From the NCBI GenBank assembly GCA_009829735.1, contig CM020619.1, positions 15,567,816-15,631,815 on the forward strand: a stretch of 64,000 nucleotides of DNA, given 5' to 3'. This DNA is from Pyropia yezoensis. Lineage: Eukaryota; Rhodophyta; Bangiophyceae; Bangiales; Bangiaceae. Both the position numbers and the translations under genes were made by a program. Below the pieces are notes generated by a model. The model was not told the DNA's origin and searched no databases. It was given only the letters and a program-made list of their open reading frames with translations. How positions within the stretch are numbered: position 1 is the first letter of the stretch; each line of letters opens with the position of its first letter. Shown here in pieces: positions 1 through 10,845 of the stretch.

Positions 1-651
1 GGCAAGGAATGTCCACAGGGCGGGGTGGGGGCCGCGGGGGGGGGGGGGCGCCGCTGCTGCTGTCGCCGTCGCCGCCGCTGCCGTCGCTGTAGCAGCCGCT
101 GCTGCTGCCGCCGCCGCCGCCGCGACCGCCGCGGCCGTCGCCGCCGTCGCCGCCACCGCCGCTGCGGCTGTTGCTGCTGCCGCTACGGCCGCCGCCGCCA
201 CCACTGCTGCCGCCGGTGTCGCTGCCGCCGCACCCCCGCATGGCCCTGCCGCCTCGCAGGCAGGCGCCGCCGCCGCCGCCAAAGCTACCGTCGGAGCCAC
301 TGCCGCCGCTCCGACCCCTGCCACCGCCGGCAGTGGCACCACCGGCAGGGCGGCCGCCCCCCCCGTCACCGCGGGCGCGGTGCCCCTGGGCGTGGGGCCG
401 CCGCCGGCACCGGCGGCGGCCCGCGCCGGGCCCCGCGGCAGCGGCGGCGACGGCGGCAGCAGCGGCGGCATCAGCGGCGGCGGCGGGGGGGGCGGCCGGG
501 GCCCCAGTGCCGCCGCCAGCCACGCGTCGGGCACATTGACCGAGTAGGCTGGCACGCACGGGGCGGCCAGGGCGGCGGCGAGCACCTCGTGGGCGGCCTT
601 TCGGCCGCCGCCAGCGGCGGCAGCGTCGCCGCAGCCCCGGTTGGCGCCCAT
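1..651 (-). CDS. Possible partial low-complexity protein running off the left edge
   Basis: On the minus strand a frame starting at an ATG at 651-649 stays open to the window edge, 217 codons without a stop. The first part (about residues 10-50) is compositionally normal, with segments such as RKAAHEVLAAALAAP and VNVPDAWLAAALG; the rest becomes Pro- and then Ala-rich. No family is recognised. The opposite strand is also largely open, which is expected from GCC/GGC-rich DNA, so this could be chance. The start and the reality of the gene are both uncertain. Confidence 0.2.
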   Translation of the reverse strand, partial: MGANRGCGDAAAAGGGRKAAHEVLAAALAAPCVPAYSVNVPDAWLAAALGPRPPPPPPPLMPPLLPPSPPLPRGPARAAAGAGGGPTPRGTAPAVTGGAAALPVVPLPAVAGVGAAAVAPTVALAAAAAPACEAAGPCGGAAAATPAAAVVAAAAVAAAATAAAAVAATAATAAAVAAAAAAAAAAATATAAAATATAAAAPPPPRGPHPALWTFLA

Positions 652-868
652 TGCTCCGAGACAGACGGGCGGGGGGGGGGGAGGGAGCGCTGGGGAGGGA
701 GCGCTGGGGAGGGGTTGGGGGAATGGGCGGGGAGCGGCCGAGGGTCGCGTCGTGGGTGGGGGCGGGCCGAGTGCCAGCCGGGCGGCAGGTGCTGGTGCAG
801 GCGCATCGGCGATGGCAATCCCCCCAGCCCCCACCGCGCAGTGGGTCAAAGAGCATGTCTATCATATT

Positions 869-983
869 GTGCGTCCCGTAAAAAGTGGACGTGCACGGGT
901 CGTGCCTTGTGGGTTTGATTGGTCCAGTGGCCGGTATTTGACATGATCACGACACGTGCACGTCCACTTTTTACGGGACGCAC
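869..983. repeat. Short hairpin (MITE-like) element with 36-bp inverted arms
   Basis: The arms at 869-904 and 948-983 are inverted copies of each other with one mismatch, starting GTGCGTCCCGTAAAAAGTGG, around a 43-bp spacer. The flanks are AT-rich (ATATT and TATAT), which would fit insertion at a TA-containing target, but no clean target duplication can be assigned. The AT content contrasts with the surrounding DNA. It encodes nothing. Confidence 0.6.
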
Positions 984-1439
984 TATATCGGTGGAGCAAA
1001 AACCCATCCAGCTACTTCTTTTAGCCATAGCTCAGAGCATGTCAATCGGGCTGAGCCGTAGTCTGACCATCCACAGACTGCGTGGGGCATTGCAGTCCAC
1101 TTCCTTCTGGAACGGTGTGAAGACCCCTGCAGGGCTGATTGTCGGGCACTGAGTAGCCAGAGTGGCTTCGGGATCTGCACAATTGTACGTGTCGTCCTTT
1201 AGATCCTCAGAATTTACCGCCTTGACTCGCTGGCTTCAACTGCAATCGTCACATCGCTACCAAGCCCTCGGCACCAAGTGCTGGGCGCAGGCTTGCGGGC
1301 GATGGCGTCCCCTCGCAACAAACTGTTCGTACAGTTCTGCCTGCGCCTCCACCCTGACGACGCAGCGTCCCCCCGCCATGGTCCACCTCCCCCCACCCCC
1401 GCTCCCTCCCCTCCCCCCCCTCGCCGGTGCGACCGACAA

Positions 1440-1745
1440 CGTGGCCGGGGTGGCCTGCTGCGGTGGCCAGCGGGGGTGCCGAGCGGGGTTGGCTGGCGAC
1501 GGTGGCCGGCTGGCGTTGCCGGCGGCGGTGGCGGGCGGGGGGAGCTGATGAGTTTGGCCGATCCGGCGATGGCCTGCGGGGGTGGCCCGCCGCTGTGGCC
1601 TGCGGCGGTGGCCTTCGGGGGTTGCTGGCGGCGGTGGCCTTCGGCGGTGGTCTGCGGCGGTCGCCGGCGGGGGTTGCCGGCGGGGATTGCCGGCGGAGTT
1701 GGCCGGCGGGGTTGGGTGGCCGCCAGATGTGGCCGGCGGCGGTGC
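1440..1745 (+). repeat. GC-rich minisatellite, degenerate 15/30-bp unit
   Basis: Degenerate tandem copies of a unit close to GGTGGCCTGCGGC fill this stretch. Read on the minus strand they encode repeats of the PPQATAAGHRRRP type. The array at 2085-2365 carries the same unit in the opposite orientation. The DNA between 984 and 1440 has no supported gene. Confidence 0.6.
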
Positions 1746-2084
1746 ACCGGTTGTGCCCGGTCAAGTGACCACTCCCCTCTACCACGCCGACGCCGCCGCC
1801 GCTGCTGCCGCCGCTGCGGCCACCGCTGCTGGACATTGTGCCGTGGCTGGAGGGACGCAGCTGCGAGGGCTGTGGCCGGAGGCAGCAGCCTGCGGCGCAA
1901 GCCGGCATGGGTGGCGGGCGGGGTTGGTGAAAACGATGGGTCATAGCGTTGGGACACATCTCGCCGTCGTATCGAGGCGGAGAGTAAGGAGCGGGCAGTG
2001 GCCAGGGGCCGCCCAGCGGGCTCGCAAGGTCTATCACACTCACACATGAATACGCGACGCCGACGCCGGCGGCCGCCCCAGGCC

Positions 2085-2365
2085 ATCCCCGTCAGCAACC
2101 CGAGCCGGCCAAAGCCGCAGGCCACCGCCGCCAGCTACGCCGCCGGCGACCCCTACAGGCCACTGCCACAGGCCACCGCCACCGGCCACCGTCGCAGGCC
2201 ACTGCTGCCGGCGACCGCCGCAGAACACCCCCGCAGGCCACCCCTGTCGGTCACCCCTGCCGGCCTCCGCCGCAGGCGACAGCTGCCGGCCACCCCCGCC
2301 GGCCACCCCCGCCGACCATCGCCGCAAGGCACTGCTGCCGGCCACGTCTGCCGGCCGCCGCCGCC
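2085..2365 (-). repeat. GC-rich minisatellite, inverted relative to the 1440-1745 array
   Basis: Tandem degenerate copies of CAGGCCACCGCCGCC-like units, the reverse complement of the unit at 1440-1745. Read on the plus strand they encode PPQATAAGH-like repeats. Together the two arrays form a long imperfect inverted pair about 340 bp apart. Confidence 0.6.
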
Positions 2366-4868
2366 TGCCGCCGCTCCGAGCGGCAGTTGGCAACGCCCGC
2401 TGCCACTTTTGCTGCCGGCCACACCGCCCCTCCCGGCCCTGTTCACATCAACCGTTCCAGAAAGCAAACGCCGGCTGGGAATGCCCCGACCCCGCGGTGG
2501 CTTCCGCTGTCGTCGCCATGGCGGTGGGAAGACGAGCTCCCACCGCGGGCTTGACTGTTGTCCGGACAGCTCTGGGACCGTCCCCGAGAGCGCAACGGGC
2601 GGACGCAACCGAGCGCGGGGGTGGGATGGCACACGGAGCGGCCGGCCGACACGGTCGACCCCGGCCGTCGATGCGCCCAACCCCCCCACCCCCCCACTCT
2701 CGTCCTACTGCCCTCTACAACAACGCTGAGTTGCGTGGGGAACAGCAGCCATTCTCCGGTCTGCGCGTCAGTCTTTCGCCACACTGGGGGGGGGGGGGCG
2801 GGGGGAGGGAACGGCGGGGGCCAGCAGCAGCTACCAGGGGGACGACGACACCGCCCATAGGCGCGCTCACTCACGGCGTGACGGCGGCGGCGGCGACGTG
2901 GCGGGGGGCGCCCTCCAGCCAGCCGTGTCTGGCAGACGAAAGCGCTTCCAGGGAGCACAGCCTCCAGCGCCATGTCGCCGAAGCGAGCGGCGTTGTGGGT
3001 GTCGGGGACCGGGGGGGGGGGGGTGGGGCGCCTGGTCCCTACCTGTCTTCCCCGCTCTCGCCTGGTTTTGGTCTTTTTCATCCGCGGGGGAGACGCAAAA
3101 GAACACGTCACGTGCTTTTGGGATGGACACGTCATGGGGGGGGGGGTCATACATACAGTCAATCCCCGACCTTGTACCACCCCCGTAGCCTTTATAGCCT
3201 AAGCTATAAGCTCAGGTGGGCCTATAACGAAGTGGCCGACAATCTTCCACAGTCATTCAGAGCAGCGAGAGAGGCGCGGGCGGCTTTTCTGGAGCGATTG
3301 ATGGGCGAGCACGCACCTGGCGTCACGGTGCCGGCAGCTGTAATGCTTGCCATAGGGGTGGGACATCTTCGGGGAATGACTGTCACTGTACAGTACCCTC
3401 CTGATCTTCCCGGGATCAACCCTGACCTCACCCCAATGGCGAGTGGATCAACCCGTCAAGCGTTGTCCGACGATCACCCCAAGCGCGAGCGGATCCACCC
3501 GTCGTCATGTGTCGTCCGTTGGGCGGCGCGGCACTCGAGCCGCACCTCCATCCGCACCACTCCCCCGCCACTCCCCCCCCCCCACGAGCTCCTGTGCATA
3601 GCGGCGCGGGGAGCGACCCTTGAGCGCGGCGGCCGGCCGACTCGCGTGCTGCCGCCACCCCGACCGCCGACCGGTGGGGGCCTTGGTGGCGCCCCTTGGT
3701 CGCCGAGGAGGCGGTGGCGCCCCTTGGGCGCGCCGCCACGACAGCCGGGCGGGCGGCCGGGCCGGCTGGTGGGGAGGGGGGGGGGGGGGGCGGGGGCCCC
3801 CCCCCCCCCTTGGGCGCGGCGACCACCCGGCGCGCCCCATCCCGGCCGGCGGCGCGCCCGTTGGTACGCCCTATGCGCCACCAATGGCGGCTCTGCCGGC
3901 CCCACCCGCGTGCGAAGGCCGCCCAGCCGGCCGGTGGCCGGCCGGCGGCAGCGCCGCCACGCGGTCGTGGCGGCGTGGCGCTCTAAAAGTGGGGCGCGAC
4001 CGGGAAAGAGGCAGTGCCACCTGCCGCCGGCTGAGCGGGCGGACGGGCAGTCGGCACGGCGGACGGCTGCCAAGGAGGCTGACCCACCAGCGATGCGGTG
4101 GGGCGTGGGAGCCCGAGCCCTGCGCCCTTTGTCTACTCCCCCCGCCCCCGCCCCCCCCCACTCCCCACTGACGCCCCCCGGGGGGCAATTCAGAGGAGGG
4201 CCCGCCCCCCGCCCCCGGATGTGTACATTACCAGCAGACACTCGATCCACGCCGGCGTGTACGGGTGGGTGGACGGGCGGCCGGCAACCCCGTCCCCCAG
4301 CCCTCTGAACGGGCAGACAGTGGCGGCATGTGCCAGCCGTGGGGGGGTTGCGTCAGCCGGGGCGGTCTGGTGGGAGTGAGGGGAGGGGGGGGGGGGGATG
4401 GGGAGGGGGGGCCAAGCTGTTTGACCGGTGGAAGAGGGGCGCGGGGACCGTCCCTTGGAGCGTCACCTCTCACCCCCCCTTGCGCACCGCCGCGGTGTGC
4501 CCCTTGGGCCTCTGATACAGAGGGGCAATGGGGCGATTGCCGCGGCCGACGTCCACTGTGGGGGAGACCGCCTTGCGGCGAGGCGTGGCCGATAAGAGAT
4601 GGCCCTCCTTCCTCCCCATCTGCTGGACGACTAAAGCTTTAGGAGATCGGCAGGCCTCTCCATCCATCCACAGAAGCACTCCTTCAGCAGCGGCCGCTTG
4701 GCGTCTGGCTGTGCCGTGCCCCCGTCGGTCCTCTTGCTCATCACGCCCTACGCCTCACCCATTGTGCGCTGGACGCCCTGTACCAGGACCTGCCCTTCCC
4801 GCTCTTGCGCCCACCCCACCCCCTTCCCCTTCCCCGAGGCTGCGTCTTGCCTGACACAGTGTCTCAAC
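2366..4868. other. GC-rich stretch without a supported gene
   Basis: The stretch holds runs of G or C and no recognisable protein family. The one part that looks coding is about 3190-3470 on the plus strand. It is less GC-rich and reads YNEVADNLPQSFRAAREAR and then LPGINPDL, but it has no identifiable start, end or family. From about 4500 to 4868 lies the putative 5' flank of the tyrosinase gene; no clear TATA box is seen. Confidence 0.35.
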
Positions 4869-5452
4869 ATGAAGGCGACGGTGGTCACCTCGCTGCTGGC
4901 GGTGGCGGTGTGCGTGTCGATGCCGTCGCTGTCGACGGCGACGCTGGTGCCGTCGCACCACAGGGGCTCCCGCGTCCGCGTCCCCCGCTTCGCGTCTGTG
5001 GTCCACGTCAAGGTCGCCGCCGCGACCGGCCTAGCGGGCGGCAAGGCGCCACACGCCGTGCGGCAGGAGGATGGGGACGAGTCGGATGACGCGGGGTCCG
5101 GCTCGGACGGCGGGGAGTCGTCTGGGGCAGAGGATGAGGACGTGTTTGATGACGGGGAATTCTTTTCTGACGATGGGGGGTTTGGCTCGGAGGGTGGGGA
5201 CTTTTCGGACGATGATGCAGACTTTTTATCTGCTGGGGCGGGCTCTGGTGCAGAGGATGGGGACGTGCCTGATGATGGGGGGTTCTTTTCCGACGGCGGC
5301 GGGTCTGGTTCGGAGGGCGGGGACGTGTCGGACGACGCGGGCTTCTTTTCAGACGGCGGCGGGTCTGGAGCGGATGGCTCTGATGACGATGCCGCCGAGT
5401 TCTTTTCTGGCGTCGAAGGCATTGCCGATGGTAGTGAAGACGAGTTTGAGTT

Positions 5453-5508
<56 letters not shown>

Positions 5509-6776
5509 GCTTTGGCACGGACGCGGGAAGCGGCGCGGATAGTGACCGGGGCTTTGAGTCGGACCCGGGCTTTGAGTCGGACCCGGGCTTTGAGTCGGAC
5601 CCGGGCTCTGAGTCGGACCCAGGCTTTGAGTCGGACCCAGGTTTTGACTCGGACCCAGGTTTTGACTCGGACCCGGGCTTCGAGCCTGATACGGACCCGG
5701 GCTTTGACTCGGATGTCGACCCTGTGCCCGACGTCCCAGGCACCGGCGTCCCCGGCACCGACGGCCCAGGCACCGACGGCCCCGCCGCGAGGCCCTACAC
5801 GTTTGGCGACGGCTTCCGCCTGTGCACTGAGGACAACTTTCGGACGCGCAAGGAGGTGCGGGCCCTGTCGTCGACCGAGGCGTCGGACCTGACGCGCGCC
5901 TGGCGGACGCTCTACGACACGGGCGTGGCCGCCACCTTTACCCGTCGCCACGTGGAGGCGATGAGCGTGGCGCACGGGAGCGCCAGTTTCCTGCCCTGGC
6001 ACCGGCTGTTCCTGCTGGAGATGGAGCAGGCTCTCCGGTCGGTTGTGCCAGGTGTGGCGCTCCCCTACTGGGCGTGGGGCCGTGACTCTGCGGACCTGGC
6101 CGGCTCGGCGGTGTGGGGAACGTCCCTCTTTGGTGGCTCCGTGCCCGGCCAGTGCATCCCCGACGGCCCGTTTGCGGGCTTGTCTTCCACGGACGGCAGC
6201 TGCGTGACGCGGGGCTTTACATCCCGCCCTGGGGGCATTGCCCCCGACACGACCGTCCAGACGGGGTCGGTGGCTGCCCTCAACGCCGAGCGGTCGTGGA
6301 ACCTCTTCTCCGTCGTTGCGGAGCAGCACCACGGAGGCCTCCACAATGCGGTCGGCGGGGACATGCTGGCGGCCAACTCCCCCGATGACCCCATCTTTTA
6401 CGCCCACCACGCGTACGTGGACAAGTGGTGGGCAGACCGACAGGAGGGAGCGGCGGGGCCAACCCAGTTTGGGCCGACGCGCGATGGGGTCGCCGCTTCC
6501 CCCGCCGACGCGCTGCCCCCGATGGGGCAGACCGTGGCCGACACCTTTTCCCTCCCCTGCGTCGAGTACGAAGACGCGGAAGAGGACGAGGCGGAGCAGC
6601 AGGAGGTGCCGCCCGACGCGGAGGAACGCATCCGCGCGCGGCAGGCGGAGCTCACCCCCGCGCTCGTGGCGTTCGCCGTCTCCCAGGGCACCCCGCGGGA
6701 GCAGGCGGTTGCCGACCGCGCCACGGCGGTGCAGGCGATTGTGGATGCGGCGCTGGCGGGCGCGATTGTCTTTTAG
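4869..6776 (+). CDS. Secreted tyrosinase (type-3 copper) with acidic repeat extension
   Basis: The 635-residue, intron-less protein is predicted to oxidise phenols with a dinuclear copper centre, outside the cell or in the secretory path. The ATG at 4869 was chosen because it begins a signal peptide (MKATVVTSLLAVAVCVSM, Ala-X cut near residue 24); the frame is open further upstream without such a feature. Residues about 65-300 are Asp/Ser/Gly-rich, with GFFSDGGGSG-like units, a run of 18 Asp encoded at 5455-5508, and FESDPG hexapeptides from about residue 228. The tyrosinase domain spans about 310-530. CuA ligands are probably His361, His369 and His378 (HGSASFLPWHR). CuB ligands are His488, His492 (HHGGLH) and His513/514 (FYAHHAYVD). 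The acidic part has no homologue I can name. Confidence 0.92.
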
Positions 6777-7927
6777 GGACGTTGGAAAGCGGGCGCGTGT
6801 AGTGGGCGCCGCCCCCCTTGCCAACGGGGGCGAGGACAAAACAATGCCCGTGGCGGCCGTGTCTGTTGACTCCTGCTCCCACTCGAGTAATCTTGCTGGG
6901 TGGGACCAGCCGCCGAGTGCAGGCGGAGGCTGGTCCTGCCAGCGGCAGTAGCTGTGCCGGTCAGCTGTATCGGGCGAGTACACAATGTGCGGCGGCTGGT
7001 CTCTGGGCACGTGCCAGCTCCCGTTCCCCTCACCATTTTTCTGAAATGCGCCATAGCCTCTCCGTGGGACCTGTGGGGATGGACATGGTGGCGGGCCAAT
7101 GTCAGTTTTGGCAGAGGCAAAGGGGGGGGGGTCGACGGCCGCCAGCCGCGACCGCCCCCCCACGCGAGCGCGCACCCGACCGACCCACACCAAATGCGCG
7201 GCCACCCCCCCCCCCCCCCACTCCCACCACCACCACCGGTACATACCACCGTTGCCGTCGCGGCGCCTGCCGCGGCGGCGCGGCCGACGACGGCAGCCCC
7301 GTCCTCCCCGCGGCGGCTCTAGCGGTGCCGTCGATGCGGGCAACGGTGGCCCCCACTCCCCCCCACCCCCGTGCGCCATGGTGACAGTCTCTACCCACCG
7401 CGCCGCATAGACGCCGGACGCCAATGCAACGGGGGCTGCGCAGCCACGCTTTCCAGGCGGTGGACAATGCGCAAGTGGCGTCAGTGGGAGTGGGGGGCGC
7501 GCGCCTGGCCTAAAAAAACAAAAAACATTTAGGGTTGGGGGGGGGGGGGGCTCCCGGGGTACAAGCTGCTTCCGACGGCCGCTTCGGGCTCCCCCTGCCG
7601 TCCCCACTACCCCCGACCACGTGCCGGGCGCCTCGCCAAAGCGATCGTAGGAGACAGCCGGTGTTGGCAGCAGCGGCAGCGGCCAGGGCGGGCACCTGCT
7701 CCTTGAACGTCGCCGCCGCGGTGGGCGCTGGGGCGTTGCACCTCGCCGAGGGGAGTGCGCTCGGCCGCCGCGGCTGGCGCGACGCCCGCCACTCGCTGAC
7801 CGTGCGGGAGCTGCTCACCTTCCTTGCTGGGCCGCTCGTCGATGGCGGCGGCGGCGGCGGCGGCGGTGGGGGCAGCGCCGGGGTTCGGGGGGATAAAAGG
7901 GGGGGGCGGGGGGAGGGGGGGGGTTCC
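6777..7927. other. Tyrosinase 3' flank and unassigned GC-rich DNA
   Basis: A 34-bp stem-loop with 9-bp perfect arms (GGACCAGCC/GGCTGGTCC) lies at 6903-6936, about 130 bp after the tyrosinase stop, and may belong to its 3' UTR. On the minus strand 7530-7927 reads like protein (for example KVSSSRTVSEWRASRQPRR) but runs into the assembly gap and cannot be assigned. Nothing else is supported. Confidence 0.35.
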
Positions 7928-8427
7928 NNNNNNNNNNNNNNNNNNNNNNNNNNNNNNNNNNNNNNNNNNNNNNNNNNNNNNNNNNNNNNNNNNNNNNNNN
8001 NNNNNNNNNNNNNNNNNNNNNNNNNNNNNNNNNNNNNNNNNNNNNNNNNNNNNNNNNNNNNNNNNNNNNNNNNNNNNNNNNNNNNNNNNNNNNNNNNNNN
8101 NNNNNNNNNNNNNNNNNNNNNNNNNNNNNNNNNNNNNNNNNNNNNNNNNNNNNNNNNNNNNNNNNNNNNNNNNNNNNNNNNNNNNNNNNNNNNNNNNNNN
8201 NNNNNNNNNNNNNNNNNNNNNNNNNNNNNNNNNNNNNNNNNNNNNNNNNNNNNNNNNNNNNNNNNNNNNNNNNNNNNNNNNNNNNNNNNNNNNNNNNNNN
8301 NNNNNNNNNNNNNNNNNNNNNNNNNNNNNNNNNNNNNNNNNNNNNNNNNNNNNNNNNNNNNNNNNNNNNNNNNNNNNNNNNNNNNNNNNNNNNNNNNNNN
8401 NNNNNNNNNNNNNNNNNNNNNNNNNNN
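7928..8427. other. Assembly gap (500 N)
   Basis: Exactly 500 undetermined bases. The round number suggests a scaffold placeholder rather than a measured length. The 5' part of the desaturase gene lies in or before it. Confidence 0.99.
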
Positions 8428-9906
8428 CTGAGCGAGCTCCCCCTCCTGCAACGCATCAACTGGCTGTCGACGACCATCATCTTTTTCCCCGCGATTGCCT
8501 TTGTATTGGCTGCGCCTTTGTGCCGCTGCGCAAGCCCACCTTTTACCTCTTCCTCGTGCAGTACATCCTGACGGGCCTGGGCATCACGGGCGGCTACCAC
8601 CGGCTGTGGAGCCACACGTCGTATTCCGCGTCGCTGCCGGTGGAGCTGGTGCTGCTCGCCTGGGGGGCGGCCGCCTTTGAGGGGTCGGCCCGCTGGTGGT
8701 GCCGCAACCACCGCGCCCACCACCGCTATGTGGATACCAAGGGCGGTATGTTTTTTGCTTCTTCTCTGTGGTCTTGACCGCTCGGGGTGCGCCCTGAGTC
8801 AGGTTCATGAGTGCTGCTTGTCGGTGGGTGCCGCTTGGTTATGGGCCCTGCCCCCGATCATCTCAGCAATGGAGACCAACCACGGTTGCGGCGCGAGGCG
8901 GCGGCCACGGGCTGTGGTGGTCCCGCACCCGCGTCTCCTCGGCGATGCCTGGCGCGATGCTCCGTCGCGCGCTGCATGTAACTGTATCGACTGCATGCTG
9001 ACTTTTTCCTCCTTTTTTCTCTTATCCCATGCGACTTTTTTTGACGTACTCTCACCCACCCCCAGACCCCTACCGCATTGACAAGGGCTTTCTCTACGCC
9101 CATGTCGGGTGGATGGTGCTAAAGCAGGACACGCGCCAGGTGGGCCGTGTGGACATTACGGACCTGAACAAGCATAAGCTGATTATGCTGCAGCACAAGT
9201 ACTACCTGCCTATTGCGCTCTTCTTTGGGTTTGTGCTGCCGGTGGCCATTGGCACCCTCGGTTGGGGTGACTTCTGGGGCTCCCTCGTGTACGCCGGCTT
9301 TGGCCGCATGTTCTTTGTGCACCAGGCGACGTTTTGCGTGAACTCCCTGGCCCACGCCATTGGCGAGCAGACCTACTCGAAGGAGCACACGAGTTACGAT
9401 AGTGTCATCACGGCGCTGGTGACATTTGGTGGGGGCTACCACAATGCCACCACGAGTTCCCGCACGACTACCGTAACGGCTTCCGGTGGTACCACTACGA
9501 CCGACCAAGTGGGTGATCCGCTTTCTCGCCACGTTTGGGCTGTGCTCCAACCTCATTGCCTTCCCCGAGAATGAGATTGAGAAGCGATCCAGATCATCCA
9601 GGCTGACCTGGATGAGCGCAAGAAGGCTGTGGACTGGGGTGTGCCCGAGGAGGAGCTTCCAGAGATGACCTGGGAGGAGATGCGGACGCGGCACGACGCT
9701 GGGGAGCGCTGGTAGCGGTCAATGGGTTTGTCCACAAGGTGGACGACTTCATGGACAAGCATCCAGGTGGGCGTAAGATCCTTCAGTTTTGGGTTGGTCG
9801 CGACGCGACGCTGGCTTTCAACGGCGAGGTGTACCGGCACTCCAAGGCGGCGAGGAACCTTCTTGTGCACTTCCGCATTGCTGTGCTCAAGGAGAAGTTG
9901 GAATGA
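8428..9906 (+). CDS. Acyl-CoA delta-9 desaturase with C-terminal cytochrome b5, 5' partial and frameshifted
   Basis: This is a membrane di-iron enzyme introducing a double bond into acyl-CoA in the ER, with its own heme electron donor. The conserved sequence starts right after the gap ([17 protein letters not shown]). Histidine box 1 is HRLWSH and box 2 is [14 protein letters not shown] intron, 8746-9065 (320 nt), joins DTKG to [11 protein letters not shown]. Box 3 (H..HHEFPHDY) lies near 9440-9465. A cytochrome b5 domain follows ([17 protein letters not shown] ... EVYRH, both heme His visible), ending KEKLE at 9906. The frame is broken by single missing bases near 8515, 9444, 9502, 9585 and 9713; all conserved sequence resumes in another frame, so these may be consensus errors. 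The fusion order matches fungal/algal SCD-type enzymes. Confidence 0.88.
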
Positions 9907-10845
9907 CCAGTGCCACTGGTGGTGCATTGAACATTTTCTTTTCGCGTCTGTTTTCCTCGTCTCTTTTTTTTTTTTTTTCCCGTGTGTATTGTTGCCGCGA
10001 CGTTCTCTGGGCTATAAACTAGGGTCTCTGTTATAGTCATATTCGGTCTCACAACGTCCAGGCGAAGCATCACGATGCACCGGTAGTGCCGAGGATGCGC
10101 CTGCCGAGCTGCTGTGCGCACGTCGTTCAATGGCTACCACGTGATCATGATTGTACCCACTGTCGCCCCCACCTGCGCGTCACGACCGCCGCCACCGACG
10201 AAGAAAAGAGCAAGCCCCGTCGACTCCCCTGAGGCCGCACCGCCCGCTCACGCGCCACGTGGCCCCTCCGCGCGCGCTGCGCACTGGCACTGATGAAGAG
10301 TGCCGCCGGCACGCAAGTGGCCACTAGATGTCTTGCACCGAGGGTGCTGCAGCACGGCGCGCCATCTGTGGCCTGCTGCAAGCTGATAATATTTTAGGGC
10401 CAGCCTTGGGAGGGAAGCGCGGCTCTCAACGCTTCCCAAGCCAACAACCATCCCAGACGCTGTTACGGGGAATACCCCACGTCGCGCAAGGCGAGCGCGG
10501 TGACACCACCACGGTGAGCTTGCCGCTGCCGTAGCCGCCAAGGCTGCTGCGGCCATGGTGACCAATGCCAACCGGCGCGAGCATTGCGCGAGGCACTCGC
10601 TGTCGGTGAAGGAACCACCCCTTCCAGCGGCGCAGCCATGACGCAACAAAACGAGCATGCTCAGCGGCAGGTTGCGCTGGTCCATACCTCATGAAGCGCC
10701 TCACTGAGTACAAGTAGGATACAACGTCTTTCCCACGAGCCGCACACTAGAGAAAATCAGACAAAGAAAGCACCCCCCCCACCCCCCCGTTGGTTACAGA
10801 CTGGAAAAAACACCATGCAAGCCGTCAAGCAGCGTCTCTTGCTAT
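9907..10845. other. Intergenic region between convergent genes
   Basis: The region starts with the T-rich 3' flank of the desaturase (run of T near 9965-9978). The desaturase (+) and the small membrane protein (-) converge here. Several ORFs of 60-145 codons occur on both strands but none has recognisable content. No RNA gene is seen. Confidence 0.35.

Noticed and set aside
5349-7607. 752-codon minus-strand frame opposite the tyrosinase gene
   Set aside because: It is the antisense of the copper-domain gene; its Val run is the complement of the Asp run, and it has no domain of its own.
7510-8777. Frames spanning the N gap
   Set aside because: They consist mostly of undetermined bases and cannot be read as genes.
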